This document shows, piece after piece, positions 42,990 through 50,538 of a stretch of DNA of 64,000 nucleotides (position 1 is the stretch's first letter; every line of letters starts with the position of its first letter). Location: contig NZ_BCTJ01000004.1 of NCBI RefSeq assembly GCF_001571225.1, positions 62,001 through 126,000 of the forward strand, in the 5' to 3' direction. The translations under genes and the position numbers were made by a program. Below the pieces are notes generated by a model. That model saw only the letters and a program-made list of their open reading frames with translations, made no database searches and had not been told where the DNA came from. Source of the stretch: Hydrogenophaga palleronii NBRC 102513 (GTDB lineage: Bacteria; Pseudomonadota; Gammaproteobacteria; Burkholderiales; Burkholderiaceae_C).

Positions 42990-43762
42990 GCTGGCTCGTC
43001 CTCGGCATCTGCTGCAGTCGCGGATGGCACTGGCGCAGCGTCGGTGCTTTCGGCTGCGGCGGGTTCGGCGGCGTCGCGCTGCTGCAGGCCGCGGCGCGAG
43101 ATCGGCGGCGCGAAGCGGGAGCGGCGCGTGCCTTCCAGTACGTCCTGCGGCAGCTCGCCGTATTTTTCCAGGGCCGCGCGGGCTGCTGCATTCTTCGCAG
43201 CGAAGTCGTCGCGCGTCGTGCCCGAGTACCTGAATTGCTGCGCCAGCGAGAAGAGGCTGCGGAGCGCATGAGCGCCATCGTTGAGCCAACGTTCCAGGGT
43301 GCTGCGGTCGATCAGCGCGGTGTGGTGGGCCAGGATCAGCTTGCGGGCGATGTCGTCGTAGTCGGCCAGCAGGTAGACCGCAGCGAAGCCCAACTGGGCA
43401 TTGACGAACAAGGGCAGCTTGACGGGCTGCACATTGAGGTTCTCGCCAAGGGTCAGTGCCGTCGGCACACCGGCCAGGGCCTGATCAACCTGCTCTCGCA
43501 GCGCCTGCAGGGCGGTCTTGGTCTGATCGAGCTTCTCTTCGATACGCAGCATCCACCAGTCGGAGTACGGGTCGTCCTGCTCGGCGCCGCGCTTCATCTT
43601 GTTCATGACCGAGACGTAGCCGTTGAGGCCCACGATGGCCGCTCGGCCGTCGCCTGCGGCGCGGCCATGCCAGATACGGGAAGCATGATGGGTGTGCAGC
43701 GTCAGCGACATCGCGCTGCGAAGCGACCCGAGATTCAACTGCAAGGGTTCATTGGTTGCCAT
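42986..43762 (-). CDS. InrR-like ICE protein (TIGR03761/PFL_4669 type)
   Basis: 258 residues. MATNEPLQLNLGSLRSAMSLTLHTHHASRIWHGR is interrupted by short loops; RIEEKLDQTKTALQAL and RSLFSLAQQFRYSGTTRDDF follow. The C-terminus is a long alanine/serine/proline tail. The protein belongs to the PFL_4669 family. By gene order (parB, DUF2857, STY4528, this gene, then ssb) it corresponds to InrR of ICEclc, which increases integrase expression in transfer-competent cells. This assignment is inferred from order. An inverted repeat (43795-43817) lies in its leader, and the ATCCCC palindrome lies 117 bp upstream. Confidence 0.78.
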   Translation of the reverse strand: MATNEPLQLNLGSLRSAMSLTLHTHHASRIWHGRAAGDGRAAIVGLNGYVSVMNKMKRGAEQDDPYSDWWMLRIEEKLDQTKTALQALREQVDQALAGVPTALTLGENLNVQPVKLPLFVNAQLGFAAVYLLADYDDIARKLILAHHTALIDRSTLERWLNDGAHALRSLFSLAQQFRYSGTTRDDFAAKNAAARAALEKYGELPQDVLEGTRRSRFAPPISRRGLQQRDAAEPAAAESTDAAPVPSATAADAEDEPA

Positions 43763-43878
43763 GGTGTGGGCTCGCTGTTGGGAAACGAGCCGCCAGCTTC
43801 CCGGCGTTGGGGAAGCTCGTCAGTCAACAAATGGAACCTGGAGCCTTCCGCGTTCTCGGCGTGTCGCGAGCCGCTGCC

Positions 43879-43899
43879 AGCTATCCCCAGGGGATAGCT
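43879..43899. repeat. Palindrome repeat, copy left of the PLD nuclease gene
   Basis: Arms AGCTATCCCC and GGGGATAGCT separated by one A. Similarity to the copy at 45207 extends through CCAYGGACMTCC on the right, for about 34 bp in total. It lies upstream of both the InrR-like gene and the divergent nuclease gene. Confidence 0.75.
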
Positions 43900-43987
43900 C
43901 CACGGACCTCCATCGAGCGTTGCAACCCAGCGGGTTACGATGAAGCTCTGATACCGACAACTGATTGCTTCGAAGACGGAGGAGCGG

Positions 43988-45187
43988 ATGGGGAGTAGTG
44001 CCAAGCTGGTTTTGAATGGTGAGCAGCGATCTCATGCGGATGCTGTGCTGGAGATGCTCGGGCGTGCCCAACATTTCGAGTGCATGGTGGCGTTTGCGAA
44101 GGTCTCCGCGCTATCAGAGTTGCTGACACCGTTGGAGCAGGCGCTGGACCGCGGCATGTCGGCCCGGGTCGCGGTCGGGCTGAGCTTCCACCTCAGCGAG
44201 CCGCAGCTGTTGCGCAAGCTGTTCGATCTGTCGAAGCGCAGCGCTATGCAGCTCTACTTGAGCACCGGCGATGCGACATTCCATCCCAAGATCTACGCGA
44301 CCCAGGAGCCCAAGCGGTGCACGGTGATCGTGGGGTCGGCCAACCTGACGGCTGGTGGTCTCGGCGACAACCACGAAGCTTCGCTACTGGTCGACGGCCC
44401 GGACCCCACATTGTTTGCAGAGGTCCAGGCGTACTTCGATGTGCTCGTCGCCGAAGAATCGCTTGTCCTGGCAACCAAGAAGCGCATCGATGCGTATGCG
44501 ATCGAGTTTGCGATCCACGATGCCTGGCGCAAAATGGCAAGGAAGCGGGCTGATCGCGTTTCCCGTGATGACGTGCAGGACATGACGGTGTTGGCGGACC
44601 AACTGGCGGAAATGAGGCGCGACGGTTCGCCCCATGGATTTGCCGCACAGCAGCTAATGCGCAGTTCCAACCTGAGGTTGGCGCGACGCCAGATCAAGGA
44701 CTTGGCGATAACCGTCAAGGGCGGCGCTCGGAGTTTCCTTCCGCGCTATGAAGCACTGATCAGCACATTCCATTCGGGGGGACTGCACCGCGCCAAAACC
44801 CGCGTTGCCAGAGCGCCTGCGCGATTCCTTGCAGCCATTGCAGATATTGCAGGCCAGCCCGGCCTGGCGCCGGCCGAGGCCTTCGAGCTGTTGCACGCGC
44901 ACTTCGAGAACATCACTGGGGCTGGTATCAACCTGTTGACCGAGATCCTGCATGCGCTGGACAACCGGCGGTATGCGGTGATGAACCAGAATGCAGTGAC
45001 GGGCCTTGCGGTCGCAGGGTTCGGTGGCTACCCGGACCACCCGACGAAGTCCAACGTCGATGGCGATCTCTATGCGCGCTACTGCCAGCACGCGCGATCC
45101 GTCCAATCAGAATTGGGACTGGCCAATCTCACCGAGTTGGACGCCTTGTTCAACTACGTGTATTGGCAGGAGGAGCCCGAGGCATAG
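43988..45187 (+). CDS. Phospholipase-D-type nuclease, single HKD motif
   Basis: 399 residues, on the opposite strand to its surroundings. The HKD-like signature is FHPKIY at 98-103, then GSANLTAGGL at 116-125 and N-x-E at 128-130, as in PLD-family nucleases that act as dimers with one motif per chain. The remaining 270 residues are helical and unassigned; they may recognise DNA or a partner. Such genes occur as restriction-type or defence nucleases and as ICE cargo. It is flanked on both sides by copies of the same 34-bp palindromic repeat, which suggests insertion next to the InrR-like promoter. GGAGGAGCGG lies just before the ATG. Confidence 0.75.
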   Translation: MGSSAKLVLNGEQRSHADAVLEMLGRAQHFECMVAFAKVSALSELLTPLEQALDRGMSARVAVGLSFHLSEPQLLRKLFDLSKRSAMQLYLSTGDATFHPKIYATQEPKRCTVIVGSANLTAGGLGDNHEASLLVDGPDPTLFAEVQAYFDVLVAEESLVLATKKRIDAYAIEFAIHDAWRKMARKRADRVSRDDVQDMTVLADQLAEMRRDGSPHGFAAQQLMRSSNLRLARRQIKDLAITVKGGARSFLPRYEALISTFHSGGLHRAKTRVARAPARFLAAIADIAGQPGLAPAEAFELLHAHFENITGAGINLLTEILHALDNRRYAVMNQNAVTGLAVAGFGGYPDHPTKSNVDGDLYARYCQHARSVQSELGLANLTELDALFNYVYWQEEPEA

Positions 45188-45206
45188 GCGGAACAGAGAC
45201 AATGAC

Positions 45207-45227
45207 AGCTATCCCCAGGGGATAGCT
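45207..45227. repeat. Palindrome repeat, copy right of the PLD nuclease gene
   Basis: Same 21 bp as at 43879-43899, starting 20 bp after the nuclease stop and 35 bp from the stop of the STY4528-like gene. Together the two copies bracket a 1.3-kb segment containing only the nuclease gene and the space ahead of it. Confidence 0.75.
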
Positions 45228-45261
45228 CCATGGACATCCAAGGACATCTGCGAGCCGGGCC

Positions 45262-46449
45262 TCAGCTCTTGCTCAGCAAGTTGCGCAGCCGCTCGATATG
45301 TTGGCGGGCCACTTCCGGCGGAACGACGTTGCGCGGCTCCTGCGTTGGCGTCGGAGAAGCAGGAGCCGCGGCCGGCTTTGCCTGACCCGCCCACGCATTG
45401 AACTCGCCTCGGATGGCGCGCTGGACGATGCCGAACAGATAGCCGGCGGGGTTGCGGATCGAGCTGCCCTTGCAGCGGGCGTCCCATTCGTCCAGGACGG
45501 CCTGGCGCATGGACTCCTGGACCTGTTGCAGTGCCACCATGGCCCCCGCTTGCTGCTCGGGCTTGAGGTCGGTGAAGCGTTTGGGCATTTGCAGGCCGTT
45601 CAGCGCATGCGCCCGCGCGGTAGTACGTACTTTATTAATACTTTCCTTACGTACTGTACGGTCCTCCTTCGGATTCCGAAGAGAGGCGTTTTGTGCGGGT
45701 TTCGCCCCTGCTTCGGATTCCGAAGACGGGGCATCGATATTCCGAAGTGGGCGATTCGGCCTTTCTTCGGAATCGTGGCGGGTGTCGTCCTGTGGATAAC
45801 TTTCAGGGGGCCAGCCGCCCTCGGCCATGCGGCGCGTGAGCACCTGCAGGCGGGTCGGTAGCGCGCGGCCGCTGAGCATCGGGTCTTCGGCAATGTCCTT
45901 GAGAGTCTGGATGCCGACCGCTTGAACGGCCTTGGCCGAATGGCTCAGGGCATGGCTGACCAGACCCAGGTAGTCAGGATCCAGTTGCATGGCCTCGAAT
46001 GGTGTCAGGGGCTCATCATGCAGGACGTAGAGGTTGCCCTGGATGCGGCCGGTCTTGGCATCGCGTCGCCGGCGAACGAGGCTGAGCCAGCGTGTCAGGC
46101 GCAGCAGGGTCAAGGCGCGGGCAACGGTTTCGTGCGAGGCTTGCGGACCACAGGGCATGGACGCCAGCCAGGGCCTGAGCTGCTCATAGGTGGGGAATGC
46201 GGTGAGCCCGTCGTCGTTGAGCAGCAAGCGAAACACCTGCCAGGCGTTGCGCTCCAGGGGTGTGAGCCGTCGATCCAGAAACAGTGCGCGGGGCACGCTC
46301 TCGTGACGGTTGCCGCTGTAGAGGAAGGCATCCGTGGGGGCGGGTGCGGGCGCGGCCTGTTGTTGGGCCGCAAGGGTCTTCAAGGCGCCATCGAACAGGT
46401 CTGATAGCGGAACGGGGCCTCGGCGCTGGATCTCATCATCCACCGCCAT
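45262..46449 (-). CDS. STY4528-type pathogenicity-island replication protein
   Basis: 395 residues. The N-terminal 200 residues hold a winged-helix-like region with LTPLERNAWQVFRLLLNDDGLTAFPT split by a turn, and TVARALTLLRLTRWLSLVRRR. A low-complexity middle precedes the C-terminal helix bundle (KPEQQAGAMVALQQVQESM, SSIRNPAGYLFGIVQ). This matches STY4528 proteins, found next to DUF2857 in this ICE class and thought to be replication or regulatory factors. It lies 3 bp after the BisC-like gene. Confidence 0.82.
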   Translation of the reverse strand: MAVDDEIQRRGPVPLSDLFDGALKTLAAQQQAAPAPAPTDAFLYSGNRHESVPRALFLDRRLTPLERNAWQVFRLLLNDDGLTAFPTYEQLRPWLASMPCGPQASHETVARALTLLRLTRWLSLVRRRRDAKTGRIQGNLYVLHDEPLTPFEAMQLDPDYLGLVSHALSHSAKAVQAVGIQTLKDIAEDPMLSGRALPTRLQVLTRRMAEGGWPPESYPQDDTRHDSEERPNRPLRNIDAPSSESEAGAKPAQNASLRNPKEDRTVRKESINKVRTTARAHALNGLQMPKRFTDLKPEQQAGAMVALQQVQESMRQAVLDEWDARCKGSSIRNPAGYLFGIVQRAIRGEFNAWAGQAKPAAAPASPTPTQEPRNVVPPEVARQHIERLRNLLSKS

Positions 46450-46452
46450 GAC

Positions 46453-47013
46453 CTAGACCAGTCCCTGGTCGACCCAGGACTTGATGGTGGCCCAGACCAC
46501 CGACAGGGGCAAGGCCATGCCTTCTGCGAGATCCATGGCGGCGGCCAGGAGCGATGCCTCATCGGCGCGTTCCACAGCCTGCTGCGCAGTGAGCGCTTTC
46601 CAGCGTTGCCACAGCTCCGTGTCTTGTGTTTCGTCCAGCACAGGATGCCGACCTTTGCGTTTGGGCAGGCTCAGAATCTCGCGGCGCAGGGCGACTTCCT
46701 GATGGGTTAGACCGTAGAAGCGGCTGACCATCTCGGTGCTCGCGCCCAGGCGCAGCATGCGGTCAACGGTCGCAATTTCCTTCTCCACGTCGAGCGCCTG
46801 GACGAGCAGGCGACGCAGCACCTCTCGATTGATGGATACGGAGCACCAGGACACGGATGCATTGGCCAACACGCTGATGAGGGCCGGGTGCTTGAGCGCG
46901 TCCAGGTCGTCATCGCCGAACCCCATCGCCTTGCAGCGGCGCAATTGCCCATTGCGCAGGTCATGCAGAGCCTGGGCGATGACGGCTTGATTGAGCGGAT
47001 GGGGTGTCGACAT
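46453..47013 (-). CDS. DUF2857 protein, BisC-like (FlhC-like) regulator
   Basis: 186 residues: NREVLRRLLVQALDVEKEIATVDRMLRLG, broken by loops, then MVSRFYGLTHQEVALRREIL, a helix-turn-helix-like segment, and a helical tail. DUF2857 corresponds by order to BisC of ICEclc, the FlhC-like half of the BisDC activator that keeps the transfer-competence switch on (from memory of the ICEclc literature). The gene follows the ParB-like gene by 16 bp. Size is close to FlhC (about 190 residues). The assignment rests on family and order. Confidence 0.75.
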   Translation of the reverse strand: MSTPHPLNQAVIAQALHDLRNGQLRRCKAMGFGDDDLDALKHPALISVLANASVSWCSVSINREVLRRLLVQALDVEKEIATVDRMLRLGASTEMVSRFYGLTHQEVALRREILSLPKRKGRHPVLDETQDTELWQRWKALTAQQAVERADEASLLAAAMDLAEGMALPLSVVWATIKSWVDQGLV

Positions 47014-47029
47014 GGCTAGCCTCCTTCGC

Positions 47030-48718
47030 TCATGAGCCTGGATCGCTGCTGCCGGACACGAGATCCAGTAGTCGGCGAGCCAGGCGCAGCAGTCGGAACA
47101 GCTTGACCAGAGCGGTGTCGCTCAGCCGCTTGGTCGGATCACCCTTGCCGTGCAGAAGCTGCGGCAGGGAATGGGGGAGACGCTCCAACTCCGCGGCAGA
47201 TCCCTGCCCGCTGAGGGATGCCAGAAGCATCAGGACATCTGACCCGATCCGCGACGCGCCAGATGCGGGTTGGCACTGGAACCCGATGCCGTCGTCGCAC
47301 GGGACGATCCGATCAGCGAGCGATACCTCGTCCGCAATCTCGCGAGCAAATTGCGCGATGTGAACGCGAAGGTGCTCGGGAAGGTCAAGACTGGGATCGA
47401 TGTACCAGACATCGGAGATCGGGTAGAGCCCGCCGGCCTGGACGGGAATGGCCTGCAGCACGTTGTGCTCGAAGTCCGGCGGCAACGTATCGCCGAGTTG
47501 CCCTGCGACCAGGCGCTGGATCGATTGCAGGCGCTCTGTCGTCGGCGCGGGGGAGACGATGTGCTCCTGTACCAGAACTCCAGCAGCGAGGCCTGCATTG
47601 GGAGATTCGTCGTCGGATGATCGAGTGTTGAATGAGGTGGTGGGCGGTACCGGCGTCGGCTCTGGCGATCGGCCCGTAACACCTGCGGCTGCTTGCGCAG
47701 CAGACGTTGAGCTCTCTGTGGGCGGACGTCTTTCCTCGGGTGGTGAGGTTCGCGACGGACTTGATGCCCCTGTCTGTCCCTGCGTCGCCGCAGCGTGCTG
47801 TTGGGCCGAGATCGGGTCACTGATCAACGCGCGCTGACGGCTCTCGCTCTCATTGAGGTCCAGGCTCAGGGTGTCATAGTCGACGCCCACAAGTTCTGCC
47901 ATCTGGCCGATCAGTTCATCCTGGACACGCTGGGCGGAGAAGTCGTCCGGCTGCGCATCGAACTGTGCCAACACGTCGAGGAAGAAGTCATCGAAGCCAA
48001 ATGTCGGTTTGCGCGAGGCCGCGTATCGATCCCAGATGCGCTCGCTGGCTTTGCGCATCACTGCAATGCGTTCCACCTGGTGTCGTCCCAATCCGCCGTA
48101 GAGCACGCTTGGGATGGCCGGGAGGAGATAGTGCACAGCATCTTGCATCCTGCTGATATGCGACTGCTGTACGGGGTAGCCATCGGCTGACAGCCGCCTG
48201 GCCAGCTCCGACTGGCTCAATGGGTTGCCTGCCTCCAGTTCGTAGAACTCGCGAGCTTTCTCGACACCGAGGGCGCGCTCGATAAAGGTCAGGCCCCCAC
48301 GCAGCTCGTTCTCGGCCAGATGTCCGGTGAGGGCAACGATCTCTCCGCGCTCCGGCCAGGGCCGGAATAGGCACGAGAGGCGATAGAAGCGTTCTTGCTT
48401 GGTTTCGGACCAGAGCTCGCGCAGGATCGCCAACCGGGTATTGCCGCCATTGCGGATGATGTAGTTCTCTTCGCCGGGCCTGCGGGTGATGGCCGGCGGT
48501 GCGTCGAGGCCGCGCTCGCGGATCGAGGCCTTGATGTCCTCGTAGGCTGGATTGCGTTTGACGCGCGGATCATGGTCGTAGGGCCGCAATTGGTCCAGTG
48601 TCACGACCATGGGCGTGTCGGCAATGGGATCGCTCAGCGTCGTGGCGGATGGGCCGTTGCGCTGGAATCCCGCAGCGAGCAGTTTGCTGGCCATGTCCTG
48701 CGGAGTCATGTCAGCCAT
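47030..48718 (-). CDS. ParB-like ICE protein, BisD-like
   Basis: 562 residues from the ATG at 48718 (MADMTPQDMASKLL), which overlaps the shi stop by 8 bp and has AGGGA before it. The ParB/sulfiredoxin-like domain shows LRPYDHDPRVKRN and IIRNGGNTRLAIL, then LAENELRGGLTFIERALGV and a helix-turn-helix (SQSELARRLSADGYPVQQSHISR, broken here at residue 20: SQSELARRLSADGYPVQQSH). The middle is a long low-complexity linker. By order it corresponds to BisD of ICEclc, the partner of BisC. It may act as regulator rather than partition protein. Confidence 0.82.
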   Translation of the reverse strand: MADMTPQDMASKLLAAGFQRNGPSATTLSDPIADTPMVVTLDQLRPYDHDPRVKRNPAYEDIKASIRERGLDAPPAITRRPGEENYIIRNGGNTRLAILRELWSETKQERFYRLSCLFRPWPERGEIVALTGHLAENELRGGLTFIERALGVEKAREFYELEAGNPLSQSELARRLSADGYPVQQSHISRMQDAVHYLLPAIPSVLYGGLGRHQVERIAVMRKASERIWDRYAASRKPTFGFDDFFLDVLAQFDAQPDDFSAQRVQDELIGQMAELVGVDYDTLSLDLNESESRQRALISDPISAQQHAAATQGQTGASSPSRTSPPEERRPPTESSTSAAQAAAGVTGRSPEPTPVPPTTSFNTRSSDDESPNAGLAAGVLVQEHIVSPAPTTERLQSIQRLVAGQLGDTLPPDFEHNVLQAIPVQAGGLYPISDVWYIDPSLDLPEHLRVHIAQFAREIADEVSLADRIVPCDDGIGFQCQPASGASRIGSDVLMLLASLSGQGSAAELERLPHSLPQLLHGKGDPTKRLSDTALVKLFRLLRLARRLLDLVSGSSDPGS

Positions 48719-48971
48719 GGCGATTTCCCTGGGGATCGCCCAACGTGCGGTCACCGGCTTCTCGATCGGCCCGTCGGATCTGCGAACGCGCATTCAGACT
48801 TGCACGGTGATCGCTTGCCGTTGAACTGGTGTAGATGGGGGCGCAGCCGACCTTGGTGAACTTCAGGTGGCCTCCCGGTGTGCGTTTGACGTGCCAGCCT
48901 TCAGCGACCGCAAATTCGATCAGCGTTTTCAGCCGTTTGTGACCGCGAGCCAGCTCATGCGCGTTCGCCAT
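48711..48971 (-). CDS. shi: Shi-like protein with HicA-type fold
   Basis: 86 residues from the ATG at 48971 (MANAHELARGHKRLKTL). GWHVKRTPGGHLKF with the histidine at position 35 and SDHRASLNARSQIRRA match the HicA-type double-stranded RNA-binding fold. A small gene between parA and parB is shi in ICEclc, where parA and shi slow division of transfer-competent cells (recalled literature). It overlaps the parA stop by 17 bp and the ParB start by 8 bp. No antitoxin-like HicB gene is nearby, so this is not an ordinary hicAB pair. Confidence 0.75.
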   Translation of the reverse strand: MANAHELARGHKRLKTLIEFAVAEGWHVKRTPGGHLKFTKVGCAPIYTSSTASDHRASLNARSQIRRADREAGDRTLGDPQGNRHG

Positions 48972-49824
48972 GGCCGCCCCCTCTGATCTCCGGAGACTTG
49001 CCTGTGACCCGTGTGAATCGTTCCTTCCAGGTCGGTAGCAGTTCGCTTGCCAGTGCGCGCATGGTGTCCAACGCGGCGGGAGCGACTCGGCCGGGTGGCT
49101 TCCGGAACTCGATCCGGTGCACAGGCAGGCCTCGCGTTGACGCGCGCGGATAGGCCTCGATCGCTGGGACGTTGGTGTCCAGGACGTCCGCACCAACATG
49201 TCCCTGGAACATTTCGCGCAAAGCCTGCTGGATCAGCCTGGCGTTTGACGAGACAGTGTGAACGCGGTTGATCAACAGATGCAGTGCCGGCGGCTCGATG
49301 CCAAGGTGACGGTATGGCGCGATGTCCTCTATCAGTTGTAAGGTGCCCCGTCGAAGCTCTCGCGCCGCCAGGATCTCCGGTGTGACGGGCGAGAGCGCCA
49401 TGTGCGAGGCCAGGAGCGCCATCTCCAGCATGACGCTGCGGGCGCCCTGGGTGTCGATCAGCACTAGGTCATACCGAGGGGCCAGCGTCGGCAACAGGTG
49501 GCGTAAGCGCAGGCGGCCATCTGGCGCATGCAGCAACAAGGTGTTGAGCTCGCCGCGGTCGTCGTTCGACAGAATCAGGTCCAACCCCTCGACCACTGTG
49601 CGCGAGATCAGTTGCTCGGGGCGTTGCTCGTTGAAGGCCAGCAACTCGTAGATGCCCCCCGTGGCCCGGTGCGTCAGCTCGAAGTACGACGACAGGGTTG
49701 GCTGGACATCGAGATCGATCAGCAGCACGCGCAACCCAGCGTCGGCGACCAATCCTCCAAGATTGGCCGCGGTGGTGGTCTTGCCGACGCCACCCTTGGT
49801 GGAAATGACGGAGATGACCTTCAT
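48955..49824 (-). CDS. parA: ParA-family ATPase of the ICE
   Basis: 289 residues. The deviant Walker A KGGVGKTT lies at about 10-17, LLIDLDVQPTLSSYF near 35-48 and DLVLIDTQGA at the Walker B position. It belongs to the ParA/MinD class and sits at the head of the parA-shi-parB group. In ICEclc it takes part in stable maintenance and growth arrest of transfer-competent cells. It starts 11 bp after alpA. Confidence 0.93.
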   Translation of the reverse strand: MKVISVISTKGGVGKTTTAANLGGLVADAGLRVLLIDLDVQPTLSSYFELTHRATGGIYELLAFNEQRPEQLISRTVVEGLDLILSNDDRGELNTLLLHAPDGRLRLRHLLPTLAPRYDLVLIDTQGARSVMLEMALLASHMALSPVTPEILAARELRRGTLQLIEDIAPYRHLGIEPPALHLLINRVHTVSSNARLIQQALREMFQGHVGADVLDTNVPAIEAYPRASTRGLPVHRIEFRKPPGRVAPAALDTMRALASELLPTWKERFTRVTGKSPEIRGGGHGERA

Positions 49825-49834
49825 GGCAATCTCC

Positions 49835-50074
49835 TCAGGTGTTGTGCGTGAGAGCGGGCGAGTGCGCCCGGTTCTTCAAGCGTTCCCCAATCCACAGATC
49901 CACTTCGGCCGAGTCCCAGCCGACGGCGCGCACCCCCAGGCGCAGTGCTTGGGGGAACTGTCCCTTTTTCATCAGAGCGTAGATGTGGGCGCGCTTGAAG
50001 CCTGATTTGGCCTCGACTTCGTCAAGCCGCAGGATGCGGCGCTCGCCCGGCTGCAGTACGGGTGTCTGCGACAT
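49835..50074 (-). CDS. alpA: AlpA-family DNA-binding regulator
   Basis: 79 residues from the ATG at 50074 (MSQTPVLQPGERRILRL), chosen because AAGGAG precedes it at 8 nt; the upstream GTG overlaps that site. The helix-turn-helix SGFKRAHIYALMKKGQFPQ, followed by VGWDSAEVDLWI, is typical of AlpA/excisionase-like proteins. It begins the alpA-parA-shi-parB group, whose promoter in ICEclc is a target of the BisR and BisDC activators. Candidate operator half-sites lie about 75-100 bp upstream. Confidence 0.88.
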   Translation of the reverse strand: MSQTPVLQPGERRILRLDEVEAKSGFKRAHIYALMKKGQFPQALRLGVRAVGWDSAEVDLWIGERLKNRAHSPALTHNT

Positions 50075-50147
50075 GTGGGTCACTCCTTAACGCTCAGTGG
50101 CGTTCGTTGGCGTGACCTCCATTCAATAGACATGGCTGTCGAAGTAC

Positions 50148-50174
50148 ACCGCAAATGCGGTTTCCAAGACCGCA
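50148..50174. promoter_or_regulatory. Candidate alpA operator: ACCGCA half-sites
   Basis: ACCGCA-AA-TGCGGT (50148-50161) is an inverted repeat, and a further ACCGCA follows at 50169-50174. The group lies 74-100 bp upstream of the alpA start. Binding by an ICE regulator is inferred from position. Confidence 0.45.
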
Positions 50175-50345
50175 CATACAAGCTTGCATCCGTGGAATGT
50201 GGAGCCACTCGCGGACGCTGCGTCGGATGGTGTGAGAAAAAAAGAGTTAAAAATAACCTTAAGAATTTCGAAAATGTGTCGTAGTGATGTTGTACTGGCC
50301 TCGTCACGTAGCGCCTTTGTCGGCTGCTAATTCGAGGACATTTGG

Positions 50346-50510
50346 TTGAACGGTATCCAAGTCCATGCTGCGCTAAGACAGAAGGACTGGGACCTCTGCG
50401 GCCCGAAGCCTGCCTGCGAGCAGTGTGGAGAGCGTTGCTCCGTATCGGCATTGGGTTGCCGCTGCGCTCAGGCTTTGCGGTCAGTTGCAAACAACCTTGG
50501 CTGGGGATAG
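50346..50510 (+). CDS. Doubtful small Cys-rich frame (TTG start)
   Basis: 54 codons with DWDLCGPKPACEQCGERC followed by GCRC, that is six cysteines within 22 residues, and GAGGA about 7 nt before the TTG. It ends 28 bp before the chemoreceptor start. The cysteine spacing could bind metal, but the frame has an unusual start and no known relatives. Confidence 0.25.
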   Translation: MNGIQVHAALRQKDWDLCGPKPACEQCGERCSVSALGCRCAQALRSVANNLGWG

Positions 50511-50538
50511 GCCAAGGCGATCACTTCATGGAGGACGC

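Larger units (their letters stand above)
50075..50538. other. Regulatory region between alpA and the chemoreceptor gene
   Basis: 464 bp between divergent genes. The alpA-proximal half holds three ACCGCA-type half-sites (50148-50174) and an AT-rich stretch (about 50235-50275) likely to contain promoters. The other half contains only a doubtful Cys-rich short frame (50346-50510). Confidence 0.6.

Noticed and set aside
43879..45227. Insertion sequence or transposon bracketed by the repeats
   Set aside because: The enclosed gene is a PLD nuclease and not a transposase, and the repeats are direct copies of a palindrome and not terminal inverted repeats with a target duplication.
48711..48971. hicAB toxin-antitoxin pair
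   Set aside because: Only the HicA-like partner is present; the neighbours are parA and a ParB-like gene, which fits shi of ICEclc better.
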